Assembly: GCF_024808875.1 (NCBI RefSeq)
Contig: NZ_JANUCT010000013.1
Span: 25,704-89,703 of the forward strand
Source: Methylohalomonas lacus
GTDB lineage: Bacteria > Pseudomonadota > Gammaproteobacteria > Methylohalomonadales > Methylohalomonadaceae
Length of the DNA: 64,000 nucleotides
Direction of reading: 5' to 3'
In this document: positions 53,725-61,700 of the stretch, piece by piece
Layout of the letters: every line of letters begins with the position of its first letter
Position numbering within the stretch: position 1 is the first letter of the stretch
Translations under genes and position numbers: made by a program
Notes under the pieces: generated by a model
What the model saw: only the letters and a program-made list of their open reading frames with translations
Databases searched by the model: none
What the model was told of the DNA's origin: nothing

Positions 53725-55285
53725 CCAGTTTGAACAGGCTGTGGCCAGTCATTTCCACGGGCTGCTCCAGTCCCATCAGGTAAAGCATGGTCGGCGCAAT
53801 ATCCGACAGGGTGCCGGTATCCGGCAGCGGCAGGGCGTGACGGCCGACATAGATCAGCGGCACTAGGTTACTGGTATGGGCGGTGTGCGGCTGCGACTTG
53901 ATCTTCTCGGTGGTAAAGCTGCGCATCTGCTCGGCGTTGCCGTGATCGGCCGTGATCAGCACTTCACCGCCGATCTGGCGGGCGGCGTCGAGGATCCGGC
54001 CGATACAGCGGTCGAGACATTCGATTGCCTTGACGGTGGCGTGAAAGTCGCCGGTATGACCGACCATGTCGGCGTTGGCGTAATTGCAGATGATGGCGTC
54101 GTACTTGTTATTGTCGATGGCCTCGACCACCTTGTCGGTCACCTCGGGTGCGCTCATCTCCGGTGACTTGTCGTAGGTACGCACGTGCGGCGATGGTACC
54201 AGGACACGATCCTCGCCCTCGAACACGCGTTCCTCGCCGCCGTTGAAGAAGAAGGTTACATGCGCGTACTTTTCCGTTTCCGCGATGCGCAGCTGTTTCA
54301 GGCCATGCTCGGCGATGTATTCACCGAACACGTTATGCAGCGGCGCCGGCGGAAAGGCGACGGGAAATTCGTAGTTGGCCTTGTACTCGGTGAGACTGAC
54401 AAAGGCGGCCAGTTGCGGTACGTGTTCGCGATAGAAGCTCTTGAAATCCGGCTTGGTGAAGGCGCGCGCCAGTTGCCGGGCGCGGTCGGCGCGGTAATTG
54501 GTAAACACCATGACGTCGCCGTCTTCCACCTGCACCGGGTCCTCGCCGGCCCGGGTGATGGCGGTCGGCTTGACGAATTCGTCCGTTTCGCCGCGGGCGT
54601 AGGCCATGTCGATGGCGATGAAGGCGTCGTCGGAACGGTATTCGGCCATGCCCTGGCTGATCAGATCGTAGGCGACCTTGGTTCTGTCCCACTGTTGGTT
54701 GCGATCCATGGCGTAGTAACGCCCGATGATGCTGGCGAAGCGTACCCGGTCGCTGCCGAGTTCCTGCATCTTCAGGTGCATGCGGTGCGCGGATTCCTCG
54801 GCGCTTTTCGGCGGCGTGTCGCGGCCGTCGAGAAAGGCGTGCAGGTAGATGCGTTCGACGCCGCAGGCGATGGCAAGATCCATTGTCGCCATGATGTGCT
54901 CTTCGTGACCATGGACACCGCCGGCCGACAGCAGGCCGAGCAGATGCACCGCCTTGCCGTTCGCGGCTGCCGTGCGGAAGGCTGTGTTCAGGGTCTCGTT
55001 CTCGTAGAACGATCCGTCATCGATGGCGCGCATGATGCGGGTGAATTCCTGGTCGACGACGCGGCCCGAACCGATACTCATGTGCCCGACCTCGGAGTTG
55101 CCCATCTGCTGATCCGGCAGGCCAACATCGATGCCGGAGGCCCGAATCAGCGTGCGCGGACACTGCTCCCAGATGCGTTCCCAGTTCGGTTTATTGGCAC
55201 TGTGGATGGCGTTGTATTCGGTATTTTCCGCATAGCCCCAGCCATCCAGGATCAGCAATACCAGCGGTCTGTTGGCAATCGGCAT
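53687..55285 (-). CDS. gpmI: 2,3-bisphosphoglycerate-independent phosphoglycerate mutase
   Basis: 532 residues (usual length about 510-515). It interconverts 3- and 2-phosphoglycerate with two Mn2+. The phosphoserine is S64 in QMGNSEVGHMSIGSGR; the first metal site is LILDGWGY (11-18), and the second half has CNYANADMVGHTGDFHATVK and ADHGNAEQM. First gene of the gpmI-envC-ctpA-yibQ cluster. Divergent from the rhodanese gene across a 343-base gap. Confidence 0.96.
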   Translation of the reverse strand: MPIANRPLVLLILDGWGYAENTEYNAIHSANKPNWERIWEQCPRTLIRASGIDVGLPDQQMGNSEVGHMSIGSGRVVDQEFTRIMRAIDDGSFYENETLNTAFRTAAANGKAVHLLGLLSAGGVHGHEEHIMATMDLAIACGVERIYLHAFLDGRDTPPKSAEESAHRMHLKMQELGSDRVRFASIIGRYYAMDRNQQWDRTKVAYDLISQGMAEYRSDDAFIAIDMAYARGETDEFVKPTAITRAGEDPVQVEDGDVMVFTNYRADRARQLARAFTKPDFKSFYREHVPQLAAFVSLTEYKANYEFPVAFPPAPLHNVFGEYIAEHGLKQLRIAETEKYAHVTFFFNGGEERVFEGEDRVLVPSPHVRTYDKSPEMSAPEVTDKVVEAIDNNKYDAIICNYANADMVGHTGDFHATVKAIECLDRCIGRILDAARQIGGEVLITADHGNAEQMRSFTTEKIKSQPHTAHTSNLVPLIYVGRHALPLPDTGTLSDIAPTMLYLMGLEQPVEMTGHSLFKLVDDAPAQSVAGK

Positions 55286-55628
55286 GTTCAGACGGTCCGC
55301 AGCGGTTCGAAAACGGGATGCCTACGGCTGACCGGGGCATGGCTGGGCTGAGTACTCGACGGACTACAGGCAGTGGCGGGGAATGCGGCGGCAATATCGA
55401 GAGCGGTTGCAGGCATTGTCGTTGCCATCATGATTGCAAGAGGCTCGAAAGCTGTCTGTCTAGAATTTGCCGGCGAGTTTAGCATGAATCACTGTCGGCG
55501 AATAACTGCATTCGGGCCGGATTCTGTGAAATAATCGCGTTTCATTTCCGGCCGGCGCCGGCGGGGCTGGCTTGTCACTGGAACGGGCCGGCTACCGACC
55601 GCCCGGTATTTACTTTGTACAGGTCTTT
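55286..55628. other. Gap between gpmI and the rhodanese gene
   Basis: 343 bases between divergent genes. It must hold both promoters, but I see no good -35/-10 pair. A short palindrome, GCCGGCGCCGGC, lies at 55552-55563. A 65-codon open frame on the minus strand (55288-55485) has no family signature and is not called. Confidence 0.4.
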
Positions 55629-56054
55629 ATGGACAGAATAATCGAGTTTGTCGGCAATCATCCCTACATGATTGCCCTGTGGGTCGCGCTGGCCGCGTTG
55701 CTGTTGTGGAATCTGCTCGCCGATAATATCGGCGGCGCCAAGAGCCTGAGCCCGGCCGAGGCCACCCGGCTGATGAATCACGAGGACGCATTGCTGCTCG
55801 ATCTGCGCGGCAAGTCCGACTACGACAAGGGCCATATCCTCAACGCCCGGCACATGCCGAGTGCCGAGCTGGATGATCAGTTGGGCAAGCTGAAGGCCGA
55901 CAAGAGCCAGCCGGTGGTGCTGTGCTGTGCCAACGGCCTTGAGTCCCAGCGCGCCGCGCGCAAGGTTCAGCAGGCCGGCTTTGAGCGCGTCTATCTCATC
56001 AAGGGCGGCATCGGCGGCTGGCGCGAGGCCAGTCTGCCGCTGACGCGCGAATAA
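55629..56054 (+). CDS. Membrane-anchored rhodanese-like protein (YibN type)
   Basis: 141 residues from the ATG at 55629; the frame is open 19 codons upstream but the longer N-terminus is unlike the family. One N-terminal membrane segment (about 12-33) anchors a rhodanese domain in which the active-site loop reads LCCANGLESQRAA with the Cys near 100. Rhodaneses move sulfane sulfur. It precedes secB, as in E. coli and Pseudomonas; the glutaredoxin gene often found between them is absent here. Confidence 0.88.
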   Translation: MDRIIEFVGNHPYMIALWVALAALLLWNLLADNIGGAKSLSPAEATRLMNHEDALLLDLRGKSDYDKGHILNARHMPSAELDDQLGKLKADKSQPVVLCCANGLESQRAARKVQQAGFERVYLIKGGIGGWREASLPLTRE

Positions 56055-56086
56055 TTCTTACGGTACTGAACAGCGGATAAACATTC

Positions 56087-56593
56087 ATGGCGGAAAACGA
56101 CAAAACAGCAGCCGAGGGCCAGCAGGCCGACCCGTCCCAGGGCCAGTTCGGCATCCGGAAAGTGTACGTCAAGGACCTGTCGTTCGAGACACCAAACTCG
56201 CCGAGCGTCTTCAATGACCAGGCCAGCCCGAACGTCAACCTGCAGCTGGCCAACGAGTCCTCGAAGCTGGCCGACAACACTTATGAAGTGGTGCTGCGGT
56301 TGACAGTCACCGTTGCGACCGACGACAAGACCTATTACCTGGCGGAAGTGAATCAGGCCGGTATCTTTCATATCGGCGGCTTCCCGGACAACGCGGTCAG
56401 CCGCATGCTGGCGACGGTGTGCCCGAACATCCTGTTCCCGTTCGCGCGTGAACTGGTCTCGGACCTGGTGACGCGTGGTGGCTTCCCGCAGTTGCTGCTG
56501 TCGCCGGTCAACTTCGAGGCGCTTTATGCCCAGCAACAGAAACAGCAGGAACCGCAGGCGGCCACGGACAGCGGCCAGCAGACCACGCATTAA
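56087..56593 (+). CDS. secB: Protein-export chaperone SecB
   Basis: 168 residues. A tetrameric cytoplasmic chaperone that holds precursors unfolded and hands them to SecA. IRKVYVKDLSFETPNSPSVF (20-39) and the acidic C-terminal half with AGIFHIGGFP, VCPNILFPFARELVSDLVTR and GGFPQLLLSPVNFEALY are diagnostic. The N-terminal 15 and the last 20 residues are variable. Good start spacing from the rhodanese gene (32 bases). Confidence 0.96.
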   Translation: MAENDKTAAEGQQADPSQGQFGIRKVYVKDLSFETPNSPSVFNDQASPNVNLQLANESSKLADNTYEVVLRLTVTVATDDKTYYLAEVNQAGIFHIGGFPDNAVSRMLATVCPNILFPFARELVSDLVTRGGFPQLLLSPVNFEALYAQQQKQQEPQAATDSGQQTTH

Positions 56594-56710
56594 CGGTGGA
56601 ACGTATCGTCAGCGCGGCGACATCGGCAAAGCTGTTTTACACTGGCGCTGTCGCATTGCTGAATGAGCCACGTGCACCGGCCATCGATGCCATGACGGCG
56701 GTACATGTAT

Positions 56711-57724
56711 ATGTCTGACCCGGAACAATCGATACTGGTCATGGGTGCCGGCGCCTGGGGCACGGCGTTGGCGATCGCGCTGGCACGCAACGGCCGGCCG
56801 GTGGCGCTGTGGGGGCGTGACGCGGCGCGCCAGGCGCAATTGCAGGACAGCCGCGAGAACCGGCGCTATCTGCCGGATGCGGTTTTTCCGTCCAGCCTGC
56901 GTGTGGTTGCTTCGCTAGACGAACTGACCGAAATACCGATCAGGCACATCATAATGGCGGTGCCCTGTGCCGGTCTGGAAGAAGCGCTGCAGCTTGCCGA
57001 TCAGCACTTTGACTTGCAGCGTACCGGTGTCTGCCTGGCCTGCAAGGGATTGGCGGCCGGCAGCCACCAGCTCAACCATGAACTGGTGGCCGAGCGGGTC
57101 GGCGACATCCCGGTTGCCGTGCTGTCGGGGCCCTCGTTTGCCCGGGAACTCGCCGCCGGTCTGCCGACCGCAGTCACGATCGCTTCACCGAACGCCGATC
57201 ATGCGGCCGACCTGCAGGCCTGTTTGCACGGCGATATTCTGCGTATCTATACCCATGACGATGTCGTCGGCGTCGAGATCGGTGGTGCCATCAAGAACGT
57301 CATGGCTATTGCGGCCGGTATCGCCGATGGTCTGGGGTTTGGCGCCAACACCCGTACCGCGCTGATCACCCGCGGCCTGGCCGAGATCATGCGCCTCGGT
57401 GTCGCCATGGGCGGGCGGGCCGAGACTTTCATGGGGCTGGCCGGCCTGGGCGATCTGGTCCTGACCTGCACCGACGACCAGTCGCGCAATCGGCGCCTGG
57501 GCCTGGCGCTGGCGCGCGGCGACAACCTGGAAACGGCCAGCGCCGGCATCGGCCAGGTGGTCGAGGGTGCACGCACCGCGGCGATGGCGCTGGCGCTGGC
57601 GGAAAAGTTCAAGGTCAGCATGCCGATCACCGAGCAGGTCGAAGCTGTGATCGCGTCGCGCGAGGATCCGCGCACGGCCGTTCAGACACTGCTCAACCGC
57701 GAGCCGAAGGCGGAACTCGAATAA
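56711..57724 (+). CDS. gpsA: Glycerol-3-phosphate dehydrogenase (NAD(P)+)
   Basis: 337 residues. It reduces dihydroxyacetone phosphate to sn-glycerol 3-phosphate for phospholipid synthesis. Dinucleotide loop VMGAGAWGTALAIALARNG near 10-28, SGPSFARELAAGLPTAV near 138, the catalytic Lys in GGAIKNVMAIAAGIADGLGF (near 190) and LAGLGDLVLTCTDDQSRNR near 252 are present. An ATG at 56705 is also possible; 56711 has the better distance to GGCGG. Follows secB as in E. coli. Confidence 0.96.
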   Translation: MSDPEQSILVMGAGAWGTALAIALARNGRPVALWGRDAARQAQLQDSRENRRYLPDAVFPSSLRVVASLDELTEIPIRHIIMAVPCAGLEEALQLADQHFDLQRTGVCLACKGLAAGSHQLNHELVAERVGDIPVAVLSGPSFARELAAGLPTAVTIASPNADHAADLQACLHGDILRIYTHDDVVGVEIGGAIKNVMAIAAGIADGLGFGANTRTALITRGLAEIMRLGVAMGGRAETFMGLAGLGDLVLTCTDDQSRNRRLGLALARGDNLETASAGIGQVVEGARTAAMALALAEKFKVSMPITEQVEAVIASREDPRTAVQTLLNREPKAELE

Positions 57725-57732
57725 TTCATGCA

Positions 57733-57758
57733 AACTGTGCGCGGACGCACGGTTTTGT
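57733..57758 (+). terminator. Rho-independent terminator after gpsA
   Basis: A nine-pair stem, AACTGTGCG (57733-57741) / CGCACGGTT (57746-57754) with one G-U pair and loop CGGA, followed by TTGTC. The T-run is short. It separates gpsA from the sigma-factor operon. Confidence 0.6.
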
Positions 57759-57797
57759 CAGGGGACGTGAGCCAGAGTCTGTCGCTACGGGGAGCAC

Positions 57798-58337
57798 ATG
57801 TCACAACGGGAAAGCGCCGAGGCGCGGCAACTGCTCGAGCACTACTGCCGGGAGGGCAGTCAGCCGGCGTTCGACCGCTTTTACCGCCAGCAGTCCGGCC
57901 GCCTGTGGCGTTTTCTGCGTTTTCGCGGCGTTGCCGAGGACGCCGCCTATGATCTGGTCGCCGAGGCCTTCCTGCGCTTTATCCAGGTGGTCTGCAAGGA
58001 TCTGCGCGCGCCGGTGGCGCTGCTCTATCGAATTACCCTCAATCTCCGCACCGATGCCTGGCGCCGCAGCCAGACCGCCAGCGACTATGCCGCCGGCATG
58101 TCGGTTCAGGGACACCATGACGAACCCGCCGAGCAAATCCACCTGCGCCGGTTAATAGGCCGCTTGCCCGAATCCGAGCAGAATCTGCTGCTCATGCGTT
58201 ACTGGATAGGGCTGACCCACCGGGAGATAGCCGAGGCGACCGGCCAGCCGGCCGGCACGGTACGCCGGCGAACGGCGGAATTACTCGAACAGTTGCGACA
58301 GGAATGGGAACAGGATTCTGAACATGACGGCACCTGA
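57798..58337 (+). CDS. ECF-type RNA polymerase sigma factor
   Basis: 179 residues. Region 2: FDRFYRQQSGRLWRFLRFRG, then EDAAYDLVAEAFLRFIQVV (near 25-65). Region 4: LPESEQNLLLMRYWIGLTHR, then EIAEATGQPAGTVRRRTAEL (near 125-165), a helix-turn-helix for the -35 element. No extra C-terminal domain. It overlaps a small membrane protein gene by 14 bases and heads a probable three-gene operon that ends with a giant surface protein. GGGGAG provides the ribosome site. Confidence 0.9.
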   Translation: MSQRESAEARQLLEHYCREGSQPAFDRFYRQQSGRLWRFLRFRGVAEDAAYDLVAEAFLRFIQVVCKDLRAPVALLYRITLNLRTDAWRRSQTASDYAAGMSVQGHHDEPAEQIHLRRLIGRLPESEQNLLLMRYWIGLTHREIAEATGQPAGTVRRRTAELLEQLRQEWEQDSEHDGT

Positions 58338-58686
58338 TAGTGCGGACCTGCCGGGATTGATACGCAATGCCTTTGATGCGTTGCCGGGCCCGGACGAAGA
58401 ACGGCTGGGAGCTATACGGCAACGTCTGCCCGTGCGGCAACCGCAACGGCTGACATCACGCCAACCGCATCGCTTGAAGTGGATACTGTGGCTGGTGTTG
58501 CTGGGGAGCGGCACCGTCACGGCTGGCTGGTGGCTGGGTACGGGATCGCAGCAGGCGCCTGAAAAAATGAATCACCTGGGACAGTCATCACCGGAAGCAA
58601 ATGTTCAATCTGATGGCAAAGCCGACACGTCGTCTGCAAGCGATGAGAACGAACGACGCCGTAGCCCGATCATCTATCAACGTTAG
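58324..58686 (+). CDS. Small single-pass membrane protein, probable anti-sigma factor
   Basis: 120 residues. An Arg/Gln-rich cytoplasmic part (1-50), one membrane segment (52-72, LKWILWLVLLGSGTVTAGWW) and a 45-residue hydrophilic periplasmic tail. There is no zinc-binding HxxxCxxC motif. The overlap with the sigma gene and the topology suggest an anti-sigma factor; homology is not recognisable, so this is inference. Confidence 0.55.
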   Translation: MTAPDSADLPGLIRNAFDALPGPDEERLGAIRQRLPVRQPQRLTSRQPHRLKWILWLVLLGSGTVTAGWWLGTGSQQAPEKMNHLGQSSPEANVQSDGKADTSSASDENERRRSPIIYQR

Positions 58687-58711
58687 GCATGCCCTGTTCA
58701 GGATTAAATAC

Positions 58712-61700
58712 ATGAATGTTCGAAACGGTACAGTTGTTTTAGGGGATTTTGTATTGGCATTCGGGTTGTTGATCACCCTGCTGCCGTTGCCCGCAGAGGC
58801 GAACTGTACCAATTGCACGACCACGGAAGACGGCGACGATATCGTACATACGTTCACTTCCGGTAATGGCACGTTCACGCCGCCGAGTGGTGTGACCTCG
58901 GTGCAATACCTGATTGTCGGTGGCGGCGGTGGCGGTGGTGGCCTCCCGAGTGGCGGTAATTTGGGCGGTGCTGGTGGTGGCGGTGCCGGTGGTTATAGAA
59001 CCGACAATCTGGCAGTTACCCCGGGTAATACCTTAAACGTTTCAGTAGGTGCGGGTGGCACCAGTGGTGTTGGTGGTAGTTCACAAGGTGGTAATGGGGG
59101 GAATTCCTTTCTTGGATCAGTGACAGCCATTGGTGGCGGGGGCGGAGCCAGTAATGGTGTGAATAATACGGGAGAGGACGGGGGATCAGGCGGTGGTGGT
59201 CGAGTTACTGGTGATGGTGGTAATGGCACCCCTGGCCAGGGGAACAATGGTGGTGATGGCGCAAATGGCGGCGGCGGCGGCGGCGGCGCAGGTAGTGCTG
59301 GTGATGATGGTGGATTAGGAGTGAACGGCGGTAATGCCGGCTCAGGCGGGAATGGTCAATCCAGTGCCATAAGCGGCGCGAATTTTACCTATTCTGTAGG
59401 TGGTGAGGGCGGTGCTTATTTTAGTTTTGGTGGAGGTAATAATCGTTCAGATGGTTCTGATGCATCTGCAAATACCGGTAATGGCGGTGAGGGCGCTACT
59501 GGGGCGAATGGTGGGCCTGCCGTTGAGGGCGGAAGTGGTGGTTCAGGTATCGTTATTGTGCGCTATCCGAAGCCAGCGCCATTCGAGTGCCCGGCCGGGA
59601 CCGAACTGACCAGCGGTATTCTGGGAAGCTATTACGATTATTCGGACGAGTCTTTTCCGAGCCCGCCGTTTCCCTCTGGCACGCCGACGGGTACCCGGGT
59701 TGATGGCCCGGTTGATTTCGACTGGGGTAGCGGGGAACCCGGTGTGCAGGATATCGACGACGATGAGTTTGCCGTGGCCTGGGACGGCGCGCTGCATGTC
59801 GAGAACTCCGGTAGTTATCAGTTCCAGACGGTTTCCGACGATGGCGTCCGCCTATTCGTCAATGATCAGCTGGTGATCAATAATTGGACCGACCATGCTT
59901 CGACAACTAACACGAGCAACAGTGTCAGTCTGACTGGTGGGCAGACCTATTCAATTCGCCTGGAATTCTACGAAAATGGTGGCCAGGCCGAAATTCGCCT
60001 GCGTTGGCGACAGGGAGGCAGTGGTTCATTTTCGGCGATACCGGCCGGCCCCGAGGGCAGCCTGGGCAATGGCCTCTATTACTGTGCCGAACCCCCCGAG
60101 CCTGAACCTGTACTGGAGTTCCGCATGGATGAGGCATCCTGGAACGGTAGTAATGGTGAGGTCGTTGATGAAACCGGTAACGGTAACAACGGCACGGCTC
60201 GAAACGGAGCCGATACTGAGGATACCAGCTCTGCTATTCCCGGTGACCCTGGTACCTGCGGTTATGGTACTTTTGACGGCAACAATGATTATGTACAAGT
60301 TAATAACCTTTCCAGTCTCTTGAGCGGAACGGCCAGTCTGGCTTTCTGGATACGAACCGAACAGACTAGCGACAGTAACAATGTCTGGGACTCGCCAGGT
60401 ATTATTGGCGTCGAAGAGAGTGGAGGTACTGACGATATTTTCTGGGGAACTATAGACGATCAGGGCAGGATTGGTCTCGCTGTTGGAAATGATGATGATG
60501 ACAATCAGAAATCAACTAATCCTATTAATGACAATCAGTGGCATCATGTTGTTTTAACCCGTGATGCCGATAGCGGCGACATCAAAGTTTACGTGGATGG
60601 TGTCCTAGAAAATACAGGCAGTAGTGCTAATGGGAATATAGGAACACCGTTCTCGAGCATTGGCCGCATAGATGATACAGCTGGTTCGCCGGAGTATTTC
60701 GAGGGCGATCTGGACGAAGTGAAAATATATGATTCAGTGCTCGATGACAGCGATGTCAGTGCCATCTTCAATAGCACGCATGCCTGTCCGGCAACCGGGG
60801 CCGGGGAATGTGTGGCCGACTATGCGGTTTACGCTGCCAGTGACCTTGATGTAGGCGACAGGATAGAGATGAATGGTGTCGAGGTGTTTGGTAGCGGTAA
60901 CGCCATCGAACCCGATTCAGCCCAGATCGTAACTGCAGCGCCGCCGCTGCCGAATTTTGAACCGGCTGGTTTCCCCAGTTTTTCAGGGAGTGATCTTCAA
61001 ATCCCCCCACCCGGTAATAACCCGGTTTCTGCCGGTGACTACGACGAGATTCAGGTTAACAATAACCAGACGGTAACGTTTGATACCAGTAATGGAAATG
61101 ATTTCCGGATACAGAGCTTGCAGACCAATAACAATGTTACGGTCAATATGCAGGCGGGTCGTTATTTTATTGATGAGATGGAACTGGGTAACGATACCAC
61201 CCTGAATATCGTTGGCGGCGGCACTGTCGAACTGTTTATCGGCGATCAGTTTGAGGCGGGCGACAGAAGTGAATTGAATCTGGCAGGTGAGCCAGGTGAT
61301 TTTCTGGTGCGTATGTATGATGGGGCCCAGCTCGAATTCAATAATGATGTGGCGTATGTAGGTACGATTTATGCTCCCGGTGATGATACAGAGGTTCAAA
61401 TCGGCGATCGGGGCGTAATTAACGGTGGCATTTTTTCGGGTGGTGATGTCGAACTGAATAATGATGTTGAATTGTTCTACAACAATAATGCCGAAGTGTC
61501 CGGGCGGATTGTTGCACAATGTGACGGTGGCCCAGCGCATTATGCCATTATTCATGATGGCACGGGTGTTACATGCGAGGCTGAAGCAGTTACCTTTGTT
61601 GCTCATGACAGTAACGATGATCCGGTAGATCCGGGCGCCGTAACCCTGAATCTATCAACAACCACGGGGCGGGGTGACTGGAGTGGTATTATTGCCGGTG

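Noticed and set aside
55288..55485. 65-codon minus-strand frame just upstream of gpmI
   Set aside because: No ribosome site, no recognisable domain and composition like the intergenic DNA.
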